Assembly: GCA_030748775.1 (NCBI GenBank)
Contig: JASMLH010000006.1
Coordinates: 1-64,000 of the forward strand
Origin: Candidatus Thalassarchaeaceae archaeon
GTDB taxonomy: Archaea > Thermoplasmatota > Poseidoniia > Poseidoniales > Thalassarchaeaceae
DNA: 64,000 nucleotides
Direction: 5' to 3'
Shown: piece after piece, positions 25,653-34,039 of the stretch
How the letters are laid out: every line of letters begins with the position of its first letter
Position numbering within the stretch: the stretch's first letter is position 1
Translations under genes and position numbers: made by a program
Notes under the pieces: model-generated
Databases searched by the model: none
Told to the model about the DNA's origin: nothing
Seen by the model: only the letters and a program-made list of their open reading frames with translations

Positions 25653-26494
25653 CTTCGGGAACTTGTCAAGCGGTACCTGAAGTAGCTGATGCGTCCTGAC
25701 TTCAATGCCTCATAGATCGGAGTGCCCGGCACTCCTCCGAATGTTTCGAAGCTCTTCCTAAGTGAGGCTGGCGCTCTGTCTCGAATCATTTTCCTCCTGT
25801 CTCGATCAATCTTGTCCAAAGCAGAAACCACGTTCTCCGTAATCTCACTGTTGGAGTCGATTTCGAAGCCCGCCTCTAGAAACTGCTCGTGCAGACTATC
25901 CATGGATTTTCGGTCTCGAAGATCTGTCCAGCAGAATTTCCCCCCTGGTTTTAGGACGCGGTGAACCTCACTTAGAAACGCTGGAATATTTGCATAGCAG
26001 TGAGATGATTCGACATTGTAGACTACGTCGAATGTATTCGATTCGAGAGGAAGGCTCTCTGCATTGCCCTCCCGGAAAGTCAGGTTCTTCTGGTTCGAGT
26101 ACCACTTAGAGCATAGCCTTACGGCCTTACCTGAGTAATCAACGGCTACTAGTGTCTCGGGATGCATGGTCTTTGCTATCCAACTTGCCCCTCCACCTCT
26201 TCCAGAACCGACCTCCAGTACACTCTTTCCTTGTAATTCGGTGTCTCTGACATTCATGTTGTACAGCTGGATAAACAGACGGTTTGGTTCGTCCCCCTCC
26301 TTCAGCAGAGGGCGGTCGTCATCCTCAAACCCATAATTCATGAATCTGAAGTCGGAGTCTGTCTGCGAATTGGCCATCCTCTGGTAGAGCCCCTTCCACA
26401 TTCGGCTGCGGATTTTCGGAGGTACTATTCGCATTATTACGTAGAAGAGCCTTGCAGGAATGCCCATCGCCAAGCTAGCACCTACGCCTTCCAT
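25649..26494 (-). CDS. SAM-dependent methyltransferase (class I)
   Basis: 281 residues. Motif I is GKSVLEVGSGRGGGASWIA, followed by TLVAVDYSGKAVRLC, EGNAESLPLESNTFDVVYNVES and EVHRVLKPGGKFCWTDLR, a Methyltransf_11-type core. The flanking FRFMNYGFEDDDRPLL and the SSHCYANIPAFLSEVHRVL stretch recall methyltransferases acting on lipids or polyketides (the phthiotriol-type group), so a small hydrophobic substrate is plausible. An N-terminal hydrophobic stretch (ARLFYVIMRIV) may touch the membrane. It overlaps the upstream redoxin gene by 13 bases, which suggests coupled translation. Confidence 0.8.
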   Translation of the reverse strand: MEGVGASLAMGIPARLFYVIMRIVPPKIRSRMWKGLYQRMANSQTDSDFRFMNYGFEDDDRPLLKEGDEPNRLFIQLYNMNVRDTELQGKSVLEVGSGRGGGASWIAKTMHPETLVAVDYSGKAVRLCSKWYSNQKNLTFREGNAESLPLESNTFDVVYNVESSHCYANIPAFLSEVHRVLKPGGKFCWTDLRDRKSMDSLHEQFLEAGFEIDSNSEITENVVSALDKIDRDRRKMIRDRAPASLRKSFETFGGVPGTPIYEALKSGRISYFRYRLTSSRS

Positions 26495-27036
26495 TTTACT
26501 GAGCAGCCGATGCTTTCAGTTCTTGGGACCGAGATTGAATCGCCTGAGATCATTTGTGCTATGGCATCTGTTAACTCCGACGTGGTGGCGTGTGATGGAT
26601 CTCTGGGGGAGTCATCCAACCTCCCTCGGTAAACTACTTCCAAATCTGTGTCAATCAGATAGAATTCAGGTGTCCTCTCTGCCCCGTAAGAAATTGCCAC
26701 TTCTTGGGTGGGGTCGTGCAGATATGGATATGACATCCCTCTGGAAGCTCTCTTGACCATGTTGTCCCATGAGTCGGACTCGTACATCACTGGGTCGTTT
26801 GAGTTGATGCCGGCAAACCCCAAACCTTCTGAAATAGCAATATTTGCTGCACTCTCTATCCGTGGCTCTGAGCCTACAACGTAGGGACAGTGGTTGCAGG
26901 TGAAGAAGACTACGGCTCCGTTCTCGCCCATGACCTCTGCAAGAGACATTGTGGGCTGCCCAGAATTGGGATTTGCGTTCGGCAACTGAAAGTCCGGGGC
27001 CTTGGTTCCTGGTTCCACATTATTATGGGAATTCAT
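26482..27036 (-). CDS. Thioredoxin-fold redoxin (AhpC/TSA-like)
   Basis: 184 residues of the thioredoxin-like/peroxiredoxin-type group defined by FFTCNHCPYV, a CxxC active site followed by Pro-Tyr. The start GTKAPDFQLPNAN and the late ERTPEFYLIDTDLEVVYRGRLDD match this group, whose usual second motif has CTPE; here the Cys is replaced by Arg (ERTPE). No signal peptide is visible. It lies 25 bases after the TPR membrane protein gene and overlaps the methyltransferase gene. Confidence 0.8.
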   Translation of the reverse strand: MNSHNNVEPGTKAPDFQLPNANPNSGQPTMSLAEVMGENGAVVFFTCNHCPYVVGSEPRIESAANIAISEGLGFAGINSNDPVMYESDSWDNMVKRASRGMSYPYLHDPTQEVAISYGAERTPEFYLIDTDLEVVYRGRLDDSPRDPSHATTSELTDAIAQMISGDSISVPRTESIGCSVKWKA

Positions 27037-27061
27037 GTTACCCGGGCTGTGCTTAGCCTGT

Positions 27062-29356
27062 TCAATCCTTTGGAAGGGCCTGCTCTCCTCTTACAGAAAC
27101 CTGGCCCTTGCATTCAGACAAACGCCTCCTAGCCAGTCTGTGCTGTGGATCGATGTCCAATACCTGCCTCCACGCCACTGCTGCCTTATTGGAGTCGTCA
27201 CCCTCATGCAATATTGCTGCAATTCTTAGTTTAGCGTCTATGTGGTGTGGGTCCGCCTTCGCCGCTCCCTGGAAGTCGGACATTGCCTCATCCATTCTTC
27301 CAAAGTCGAGATAGAGAAGGCCCCTTTGATACCATGCCTCTGAGAGATTTGGACTGGATTCAATGGCCTTATTCAACGGACCTTCTGCCTGTTCAGACTT
27401 GCCCATGGCAATCATGCACGTTCCAAGGTGGACCAAAGCCATCGGGTGTTCCGGTCTGAGGCTCAACAGTGACCTTAACTCGCTCTCGGCCTCTTGCCAG
27501 TCACTATGGTTCATCAGAATCTCAGACCTTCTGAGTCTAGCCATCTCGTGGTTAGGTCGTGACTCGACGAGGTGGTTCGCATCATCCAGGGCCATCGCTA
27601 GGTCCCCGCACAATAGAGCCGCTGAGCATCTGTTCAGCCTCGCTCTGACATGATCGGGGTCTGCTTGCAATGTTGTGGAGAATAGGTCTCTGGCTTCTTC
27701 TAGCCTTCCCAGTCTGGCTGCAATTATTCCCCGTATGAAAGGTACTGTTGGATTGTTCTTCAGAACTGTAGTGGCTTCTAGGGCGAGGGCGTTTGCCTGC
27801 TCAAGGTCACCTACATCTAGGCTCAGTTGTGCCTCCTCCAGCGGTATTGATGGGTGGCTGGGAATTAATCTCCTAGCCCTAACAAGTGCTACTTCAGACT
27901 CGTCGAATGTGCCCTGATACCTCAGTGCGCGTGCCCGACCTAGCCAAGCGAGGCCCGCTTCCCTGTCAATCTCGATAGATTTGTCGAATGACACTAGGGC
28001 ATCTATTATCGACATCTGATCGTGATTGCCGGTCTCGTCCCTGTTATCGTCGGAATCTACCAGATGTAGCCTGCCCTTCATGATATGCAAAGCTGCACTG
28101 TTCCAAGACTCCTCGGGGGCGTCTTCGAGAGTCTCTCTTGATGATACTAAAGCACCCTTCCTGAGCCAGAGTAGGCTTAGTCTGCCTCTAGCTTCTGCGT
28201 CAGCGGGGCTTCCCTCGAGATGCTCCTGTAATACTTCTATTGCTGCGTCAGACCTTCCATCGTTATCCAGAATCTCAGATTCTAGCATCACGGTATGCTC
28301 TCCAAGCGCGTTTGCCCTTCGAATGCACCTGATTGCTTCCTTGGTGTTATCGTTTCCAGCAGAAAGCAACCTAGATTTCAGAAGCCAGGCTTGTCCGTTA
28401 CTCTTGTCTGCCTCCAAAGCCATTTCAACTGACTCTAAGGCCACTCGGACCTCTCCGAGCATTAGTTGCTTTGAGGCCCTCTCCACAAGGCTAGAAGAGC
28501 TCTCCTGGATGCTGCTTCCGAGGGGGATTCCCTTGTCAGCTTCTCTAGCTCTTTGGGCAATCTCAGACAGCTCTGACTCGGCCTCCGAGACTGTAGGGTC
28601 CTCTCCGAGAGCTTCGAGTCGCTTGCGGTTCCTAGAAACCCTTGAGTAATCTTCTCCAGCAAGTAGTATAGTTTGTTCTTTCAGGATGGCAACATCGTCT
28701 GGAGCGATTGCAAGAAGGCGCTCAAGGGTTCTGTCGAGAGCGTCTAGCTCCCCCTTTTGCCTCTGTATCTCTGATAGTGATCTGAGAGCAGATTCGTCTT
28801 CAGGGTCTAGCTCATTGGCCCTCTGGAAACAGTCTGATGCCCAATCAGACCTTTCCGTAGAGTGGAACAGCTCCCCTAGGCGTCTGTGCTCATCTGCAGA
28901 TAGTTCGATGTCTTCGGCCTTCATCTCGGCTTCCGTGAGCATTGCCCCTAGTCTCTTAGTCAGGGGACTCAGGCCTGGGACATTTGGACGGTTTTCATCT
29001 CTAGAACTGGGATAATGTTTGAGGATAGCCTTACTGGCATGGCTAGCAATCGCACAAGACTCGCTGTTGCTAACAGGTATGCCTTGGTTGAACAACAATG
29101 TCTCTGCCGATTCAAGGGCCTGATGGGCTCCTAGTAGCCCATGTACTTCAGGAGAGTCAGAGAGAATCGTGTCTACACCACGAGAAAGCAAGTCCAACCG
29201 TTGTGAAGTGTCATTCAGATTACCCTTTACTGAGCCTAATTTGTTTAGCATCCTCTCTCTCTGCGAGAGTACCGACCTATGTTTGAGCCATAGTACGAAC
29301 AATGCTATCGATAGCACCCCATAGAGAGTGAGGATTGCCATGGTTGTCTCTTGCAT
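27062..29356 (-). CDS. Membrane-anchored TPR repeat protein
   Basis: 764 residues. One N-terminal transmembrane helix (ILTLYGVLSIALFVLWL) is followed by a basic patch and a short helical region. From about residue 160 the protein is a chain of 34-residue TPR units, seen as ...A...F..A..LDPED.., DALVSFDKSIEIDREAGLAW, ARDLFSTTLQADPDHVRARL and EAMSDFQGAAKADPHHIDA. TPR solenoids scaffold protein complexes; here the solenoid should face the cytoplasm. It ends just before the redoxin gene. The 207-residue plus-strand ORF inside it is a shadow. Confidence 0.82.
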   Translation of the reverse strand: MQETTMAILTLYGVLSIALFVLWLKHRSVLSQRERMLNKLGSVKGNLNDTSQRLDLLSRGVDTILSDSPEVHGLLGAHQALESAETLLFNQGIPVSNSESCAIASHASKAILKHYPSSRDENRPNVPGLSPLTKRLGAMLTEAEMKAEDIELSADEHRRLGELFHSTERSDWASDCFQRANELDPEDESALRSLSEIQRQKGELDALDRTLERLLAIAPDDVAILKEQTILLAGEDYSRVSRNRKRLEALGEDPTVSEAESELSEIAQRAREADKGIPLGSSIQESSSSLVERASKQLMLGEVRVALESVEMALEADKSNGQAWLLKSRLLSAGNDNTKEAIRCIRRANALGEHTVMLESEILDNDGRSDAAIEVLQEHLEGSPADAEARGRLSLLWLRKGALVSSRETLEDAPEESWNSAALHIMKGRLHLVDSDDNRDETGNHDQMSIIDALVSFDKSIEIDREAGLAWLGRARALRYQGTFDESEVALVRARRLIPSHPSIPLEEAQLSLDVGDLEQANALALEATTVLKNNPTVPFIRGIIAARLGRLEEARDLFSTTLQADPDHVRARLNRCSAALLCGDLAMALDDANHLVESRPNHEMARLRRSEILMNHSDWQEAESELRSLLSLRPEHPMALVHLGTCMIAMGKSEQAEGPLNKAIESSPNLSEAWYQRGLLYLDFGRMDEAMSDFQGAAKADPHHIDAKLRIAAILHEGDDSNKAAVAWRQVLDIDPQHRLARRRLSECKGQVSVRGEQALPKD

Positions 29357-29422
29357 CGGCTCCAGCGGGCATGAGAGACTTTTGATGGCTTCTGCTGAGC
29401 ACCACTAGTAGGTGGCCATTAT

Positions 29423-29443
29423 TGGCAGGGCTATGCCCTGCCA
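29423..29443 (-). terminator. Perfect hairpin downstream of dnaG
   Basis: TGGCAGGGC and GCCCTGCCA form a 9-base perfect stem around a 3-base loop, about 20 bases after the dnaG stop codon and before the TPR gene. A T-rich run (TCAATTTTTGACTG) lies between the stop and the hairpin rather than after it, so it is not a bacterial-type intrinsic terminator. It may terminate, stabilise or process the dnaG transcript. Confidence 0.45.
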
Positions 29444-29463
29444 GAAAGGCAGTCAAAAATTGA

Positions 29464-30633
29464 CTATTCCAAGTCTCTAATCGAGTATGCCTGTACACCC
29501 AGTTTTAGCGATTGGGGGCCTACTGTCTTACCCACAACGTTACTGATTCCAGCACCCGAGGCCAACTCGTAGATCCTATCCGAGACCTTTCCGGAGAAGA
29601 CCAATCCTTGCGCCCCCTCGGTTTCGCCCAGTTTGGATTCAAGGTCTTTGGGACTCAATGGCTTTGATCCGGAGCCGTCTTCGAGGACGATGACCGTCTG
29701 GTTTCTCTTCAATCCATCCATCAATGGTGCCCAATCCCTGACGGCGTCCGGTGCTTCGAGGGAGGGCTTGCCCTTACCCACAGATGCATCATCATCCTTC
29801 TGGACCTGGGTCTGAATCCGAGCCACGGCTTTTGATGCAGGCTCCTTCTGACCAAGGCACTTCGTAACCACTTTGCCCTCTAGGTGCTCGACCTCGCGGC
29901 TCTGTGGGGCGAATGCAACATGGGTCAGAGACTTGCCCAAAGTTCCGCTAATCTCCAGAAGCAGAAGCTTTCCGCCCCTGTCTCCATCCAAGAACGCAGT
30001 AACGGTCTTCTTCTTTGAAGCCAATTCTGCTAATTGTGGCTTTATTCCCGAGCCCATGGTGGCAATTGCGTTATTGATACCATATTTCAGCAAGTTTCGA
30101 ACATCGTTCCTTCCTTCAACGATAATAATTGCATCGGACTCCCTTACATTGGGTCCCGCGGTCATCTCCTCGTAGTCGATCTCTGTGCCCAGAGTGAGCA
30201 CCGATCTGACCTCATCCAGGATGTTCTTCGACTCTCCCGATGCAGAGCTAACTATTCCAAGAAGTAGTTCCTTGGCTCGATCTATTACCGTGTCTCTCTT
30301 TGCAGAGCGAACGTTCTCAATCTCCTTGACTTTGATCGATGCCTTGCATGGCCCGATTCTGTCTATCGTCTCAAGAGCAGCTCCGATTACGGCGGTTTGC
30401 ACTTGATCGAGCGATGAAGAGACCTCTATCTGCCCTTGTACCCGGCCCTTGTTGTTGTTTAGGTTGACATCGACGTGGCCGATGCGTCCGGTCCTTTGCA
30501 GCTTTCTAAGTTGCAACCCTTCTCCTAGCAGGCCCTCGGTTTGACCGAATATTGCTCCCACTACGTCTTTTCTTGCGACGGTCCCATCGACTCGAATTGT
30601 TGCGTGTATGACATATTTTCCTTCTGTTGACAT
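29464..30633 (-). CDS. dnaG: Archaeal DnaG-type primase protein
   Basis: Archaeal DnaG has a Toprim domain and associates with the exosome as an RNA-binding subunit; primase activity has also been reported. The start is ATG at 30633 (STEGKYVIHATIRVDGTV, then KDVVGAIFGQTEGLLGEGL), as in other archaeal DnaGs; the track's 63-residue extension is leader sequence. The Toprim core is DAIIIVEGRNDVRNLLKYGI, MGSGIKPQLAELASKKKTVTAFLDGDRGGKLLL, with catalytic Glu and the DGD pair. 389 residues. It is divergent from a small helical-protein gene across about 220 bases containing two hairpins and a short upstream ORF. Confidence 0.93.
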   Translation of the reverse strand: MSTEGKYVIHATIRVDGTVARKDVVGAIFGQTEGLLGEGLQLRKLQRTGRIGHVDVNLNNNKGRVQGQIEVSSSLDQVQTAVIGAALETIDRIGPCKASIKVKEIENVRSAKRDTVIDRAKELLLGIVSSASGESKNILDEVRSVLTLGTEIDYEEMTAGPNVRESDAIIIVEGRNDVRNLLKYGINNAIATMGSGIKPQLAELASKKKTVTAFLDGDRGGKLLLLEISGTLGKSLTHVAFAPQSREVEHLEGKVVTKCLGQKEPASKAVARIQTQVQKDDDASVGKGKPSLEAPDAVRDWAPLMDGLKRNQTVIVLEDGSGSKPLSPKDLESKLGETEGAQGLVFSGKVSDRIYELASGAGISNVVGKTVGPQSLKLGVQAYSIRDLE

Positions 30634-30637
30634 ATTT

Positions 30638-30694
30638 TCATTTCTCCTTTGCCTCTCGGCCCCAAAACGGGGCCTTGCCCCCTTTTTTCGCCAT
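30638..30694 (-). other. Short upstream ORF in the dnaG leader
   Basis: An 18-codon ORF (MAKKGGKAPFWGREAKEK) on the dnaG strand. Its TGA ends 4 bases before the dnaG ATG. The ORF spans the GGCCCC/GGGGCC hairpin and carries AGGAG near its own end. The position suggests translational coupling or attenuation, but codon composition alone cannot prove expression. Confidence 0.3.
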
Positions 30695-30701
30695 TTTGGC
30701 G
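30658..30701 (-). promoter_or_regulatory. Two tandem hairpins in the dnaG 5' region
   Basis: Stem 1 is GGCCCC/GGGGCC around a 5-base loop (30658-30674). Stem 2 is CGCCA/TGGCG around TTT (30689-30701). Both lie 25-68 bases before the dnaG ATG and would form in its mRNA. A leader-based control element is possible; no known riboswitch class is recognised. Confidence 0.35.
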
Positions 30702-30852
30702 GGGGGGTTCGGATGGGCGCAGGGCGCCCGCGAGTAGGGCTGATTAGCAGTCCTCGGGAGATAGGGGGATTCATGAAGGCTCCTATCCCATTATTGCTGA
30801 GTTCTTTGCTCCCTATACCCATGCTTAAGTCATAAGGCCGGTATCGAGATGC

Positions 30853-31329
30853 GTGAGTGATGCGGAGTCAGATCGGCGCAGGGTTTTCTGGAATGCTGCG
30901 AGGTTAGCACTGCGTGACGGGCAACTGTCAAACGGAGAAAAGAGGATTCTGGTGAAGCTGGCTCATGCTTTGAGACTGGACGATGACGAGCCGAAGATGA
31001 TCTACGACTCTATCATCGAAGGGCGCGAACCGGATGAGGGTGGTGTTCTGGATCACTGGGAAATGAGAATAGTGTACGGACAGGTGCTCGAGGCTATGCT
31101 GATTCACACCGACAGGTCAGATGACGTGCTCGCCCAGATTGCGTATCTGCGAAGGATGTTCGGAATCGATGGGGATGAACACAGAGCAATAGCAAGAAGT
31201 CTAGACAGGCAACTCGAGGAGATAGTGCATAGGCCATTCATAGACGAGTTCAGGGTTCGCCTGAAAGACTCGGTTGAGAGGATGGGGGAGATTTTCGAAA
31301 ACGTCAAGATTATCTCCAGGAAAGAGTAG
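30853..31329 (+). CDS. Helical protein, possibly TerB-like
   Basis: 158 residues from a GTG start. The N-terminal half (AARLALRDGQLSNGEKRILVKLAHALRLDDDEPKMIYDSI) has the acidic helix-turn pattern of TerB/DUF533-type domains (DGxxSxxEKxxLxxLAxxLxL). The C-terminal half is again helical (QIAYLRRMFGIDGDEHRAIARSL). No signal or membrane segment is present. It precedes another helical-repeat gene with a 4-base gap after its stop. The TerB link is a pattern impression only. Confidence 0.6.
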   Translation: MSDAESDRRRVFWNAARLALRDGQLSNGEKRILVKLAHALRLDDDEPKMIYDSIIEGREPDEGGVLDHWEMRIVYGQVLEAMLIHTDRSDDVLAQIAYLRRMFGIDGDEHRAIARSLDRQLEEIVHRPFIDEFRVRLKDSVERMGEIFENVKIISRKE

Positions 31330-31333
31330 GAAT

Positions 31334-31984
31334 ATGAGTGGGGCTGCAGTATTAGACGAGCTCCTTTCTAGGCAACCTGCCAGTATCCACAATTCCGAAC
31401 GCAGACTGGCCAAGTTTGTACGCGAGGCGTATCCCATCGGAGTGCCGGCTATGATTATGAAATCTAGTACGGATCGGATTGGGGAGTCTGCTGGATACTC
31501 GTTCCACTTGGGGACTCCAGATGAGATATTGAGGCTGATAGCATCATGGCTACTTACAGGGGCGGGAGATGATCAGCGTGTCCTACTGAAGCTTGTGAAG
31601 AGACTTTGGAAAAGGCACGGCAGAGAGGATGTGGCACTAGCGGCACTAATTCTAGCAAACCTGGACCTCTCAAGAGAAAAGTCGGATCCTTGGGGGATAC
31701 TAGCATCCAGCATCAATCAGAAGGAGCCGGCAGATGCTATTCTGCTAAGTATTGAGGAGATATTGAGAGCCGGACATCCCCCGCCGACGGTGGAGATGCT
31801 GGTGACTTGGTGCAATGGCCGGATGGTGGATTCTCATCTAGCACTAATCTCGACGTACGTAGCATTCACCAGAAGTGGGGAGCTGAATGAGGAGATCAAA
31901 GAGATCCTAGCTGACGTTGAGGTCCCATCCGAGGATTCTCTACTTGGAAGAATAAAGGACAGATTGGAAGAGGTTGAGCCGTAG
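31334..31984 (+). CDS. Helical-repeat (HEAT/ARM-like) protein
   Basis: 216 residues from ATG at 31334; the track start 31274 overlaps the upstream gene and is less likely. The sequence is almost entirely helical with repeat units such as EILRLIASWLLTGAGDDQRVLLKLVKRLWKRHGREDVALAALILANL, resembling HEAT or DNA-alkylation-repair-type helical repeats. No catalytic motif is visible. It lies between two other small helical proteins on the same strand and may act as a protein- or nucleic-acid-binding scaffold. Confidence 0.6.
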   Translation: MSGAAVLDELLSRQPASIHNSERRLAKFVREAYPIGVPAMIMKSSTDRIGESAGYSFHLGTPDEILRLIASWLLTGAGDDQRVLLKLVKRLWKRHGREDVALAALILANLDLSREKSDPWGILASSINQKEPADAILLSIEEILRAGHPPPTVEMLVTWCNGRMVDSHLALISTYVAFTRSGELNEEIKEILADVEVPSEDSLLGRIKDRLEEVEP

Positions 31985-32015
31985 AGCTCATTCGTAAAGG
32001 TGCTCTCTGGGGGGC

Positions 32016-32225
32016 ATGACGGAAAGGCTGCTGCCCTCCGATGATCCCGTTCTGGAGGAGGTTTTGGAGTGGACTATCAAAAGAGACGCCCAGGATATAT
32101 CTCAACTTATGGGCTGGCTGACAGAGGCAACGGTTAGGCGAGATCGCCAGATGTTAGTAGACCGTGCGCTAGACCTAATGGAAGAAATTAGCCATGCAAT
32201 GAGGCGTTTGGACGACCTAAGGTGA
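32016..32225 (+). CDS. Small helical protein
   Basis: 69 residues, charged and helical (VLEEVLEWTIKRDAQDISQLMGWLTEA, LVDRALDLMEEISHAMRRLDD). No family recognised. GGGGG lies just before the ATG, and the gene sits in a tight run 31 bases after the HEAT-like gene and 4 bases before mobA, which supports its being real. A small dimeric partner of a neighbour is possible. Confidence 0.5.
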   Translation: MTERLLPSDDPVLEEVLEWTIKRDAQDISQLMGWLTEATVRRDRQMLVDRALDLMEEISHAMRRLDDLR

Positions 32226-32229
32226 TGGT

Positions 32230-32796
32230 TTGCGTTCCTTATTGCTTGCAGGAGGTCGTTCTTCTAGGATGGGGACCGACAAGGCGCTAGTGCGCATAGA
32301 AGGGGCCACCATGATTTCCAGAATGGCAGAATCACTATCGAAAGCCGGATTGGAGCCAATCAGGATCTCGGTTTCATCGGCAGAGGATGTGGAGAGTTAC
32401 GGTTCCACCATAGAAGTAGGTGCAAGCATAGAATGGGTTTTGGATAGCAAGCCCCATTCGGGCCCAATCGATGCGATAGCCGATGCGATTCTGGACCCAC
32501 AATTACAAGGGACAGAGACCTTACAAATCTCACCAGTAGACTATCCCTGGTTATCCCCTGATTTGTTCCGGGCATTGGAAGATGGCCTTGGAAAGTCCGA
32601 TTCACTCATTATGCCCCATGATGGCGACAGGGCCCATCCACTGCTAGCATTAGTTAGGGTCGAGGCAATGAGACTGATGCTGGGAACTGGTGACCGTAGG
32701 CCGCTACACCGCCAATTTGTAGAGGTTCCTCATTCAATATTGTTGGAGGATCCAACCTTGCTTAGAAACGTCAATTCTCCCAAAGACCTAGAGTGA
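32230..32796 (+). CDS. mobA: Molybdenum cofactor guanylyltransferase
   Basis: Adds GMP to molybdopterin to form the guanine dinucleotide cofactor. The nucleotide-binding start RSLLLAGGRSSRMGTDKAL is the MobA signature. The central ISPVDYPWLSPDLF carries the metal-binding Asp, and the C-terminal LRNVNSPKDLE is typical. 188 residues from a TTG start. The neighbouring genes are not Mo-related, but MOSC and MoeA genes occur elsewhere in the window. Its 3' end overlaps convergent purN by 9 bases. Confidence 0.85.
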   Translation: MRSLLLAGGRSSRMGTDKALVRIEGATMISRMAESLSKAGLEPIRISVSSAEDVESYGSTIEVGASIEWVLDSKPHSGPIDAIADAILDPQLQGTETLQISPVDYPWLSPDLFRALEDGLGKSDSLIMPHDGDRAHPLLALVRVEAMRLMLGTGDRRPLHRQFVEVPHSILLEDPTLLRNVNSPKDLE

Positions 32797-33423
32797 TATC
32801 TCTCCTGTCGATAGCATGTCGATAATTTTGGGATATAGGGAATGCTCTACCTCCTTGACTCGCTCCTGAAGAGATGTCTCGTCATCATTGGGTTTCACGG
32901 GGATGGACTGCTGGGCAAGAATTGGTCCGGAATCTACTCCCTCGTCAACTAGGTGAACAGTACAGCCAGTGACCTTGGCACCTGCAGAAAGGACGTCCCT
33001 GTGGGCATGTGCACCTGGAAAATCAGGAAGCAGGGATGGGTGTATGTTCACCAGTCTTCCCTTCCAGTGGCCAACGAACCATGGAGTTAGTATTCGCATG
33101 TAACCGCTAAGCACAACTAACTCGATTTCACATTCGATCAGCTGTCTGTGAATCTCTTCCTCATGAGTAGTCCTCTGAGCAAGTGAGTCAGTGATATCCA
33201 TCAAAGGAATTGAGAGCGTTTTGACTCCTGAATCTCTACCATGCTGCAGGCCACCTGCATTTTCTCTGTCCGAAAGAACGAGCACGGTCCTGTGCGCGCA
33301 GCTTGACGCTGATTGGTGCTCCAATAGGGAGAGTAGTCCCGAGCCTCCTCCAGAAATCAATACAGCCAGCCTCAGCGGGTCATTCGAGGAGGCGGTCCTG
33401 GGAAGTATGAATTCGCTCCCCAT
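32788..33423 (-). CDS. purN: Phosphoribosylglycinamide formyltransferase (GAR transformylase)
   Basis: Third step of purine synthesis: transfers a formyl group from 10-formyl-tetrahydrofolate to GAR. The 211-residue protein has RLAVLISGGGSGLLSLL, VVLSGYMRILTPWFV, GRLVNIHPSLLPDFPGAHAH (catalytic Asn-His) and GCTVHLVDEGVDSGPIL with the catalytic Asp. A folate-dependent enzyme here fits the MptE pterin gene and shows that folate-type C1 carriers are used. PurH, the other folate-dependent purine enzyme, lies about 4 kb away. Confidence 0.93.
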   Translation of the reverse strand: MGSEFILPRTASSNDPLRLAVLISGGGSGLLSLLEHQSASSCAHRTVLVLSDRENAGGLQHGRDSGVKTLSIPLMDITDSLAQRTTHEEEIHRQLIECEIELVVLSGYMRILTPWFVGHWKGRLVNIHPSLLPDFPGAHAHRDVLSAGAKVTGCTVHLVDEGVDSGPILAQQSIPVKPNDDETSLQERVKEVEHSLYPKIIDMLSTGEISL

Positions 33424-33500
33424 GGCACATTGGAGGTAGTTCGGCGCTTGAGGGTTGGCAAGACGCTATCTTAAACGCAATATGTAATTCCGGCCACACA

Positions 33501-33986
33501 ATGGATAGGCTAGAGGCAATTGACGAAGTCGTTGATGCGTACTGCGTGGCTAGCAGTCCTTCGAAAAGCAAGTTGTACGTCGGAATTGGTTCCATTCTCC
33601 TAGTATTTGCGTTTGTTGGGATTTGGGTACCGGGTTTGCCGACCGTCTCATTCGCTGTTCCTGCTGCTTTCCTGTTCTCACTTTCAAGTGAGAGAATGTT
33701 CAGACTCACTCTGACAAACCGGTTCTTTGGTGAGGCGCTATTCGAATACTATGCTACTGGAAAGACTATCCCGGCCCACGCCAAATACACTACAATTGCC
33801 ATGATTGGCATAATGACTGCCCTGTCATCTTACTTCGTTTGGTATGTTTCTACAAAAGGAGAAGGAGCGATTGGGGATCCGGCTTCATGGAATGGCCCGG
33901 ACCCGGGGTTCGGAGCTGTGTCAATAATTCTTGTAGGTCTACTGGGAATGTGGTACGTCGGATTTAAGGTTCCGTCCAGAAGATAG
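33501..33986 (+). CDS. DUF454 family inner-membrane protein
   Basis: 161 residues related to YbaN/DUF454. The family motif is GIWVPGLPTVSFAVPAAFLFSLSSERMF. Hydrophobic segments are YVGIGSILLVFAFVGIW, TVSFAVPAAFLFSL, YTTIAMIGIMTALSSYFVWYV and VSIILVGLLGMWYVGF. Function unknown. A TATA-like CTTAAACGC about 27 bases before the ATG suggests a leaderless transcript. It is divergent from purN. Confidence 0.78.
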   Translation: MDRLEAIDEVVDAYCVASSPSKSKLYVGIGSILLVFAFVGIWVPGLPTVSFAVPAAFLFSLSSERMFRLTLTNRFFGEALFEYYATGKTIPAHAKYTTIAMIGIMTALSSYFVWYVSTKGEGAIGDPASWNGPDPGFGAVSIILVGLLGMWYVGFKVPSRR

Positions 33987-34039
33987 CTGCCAAACTGAAA
34001 CACTATTGCAGGGCCCCGCTTCGGGTTAGAACGAAGGCC

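Noticed and set aside
28026-28649. 207-residue plus-strand ORF (Ser/Leu-rich)
   Set aside because: Antisense reading of the TPR gene; the Ser/Leu richness comes from reverse reading of Glu/Arg codons.
30634-30822. 63-residue N-terminal extension of DnaG
   Set aside because: Pro/Arg-rich low-complexity sequence through two hairpins. Archaeal DnaG proteins begin at the KYVIxAxIxVDG block reached from ATG 30633.
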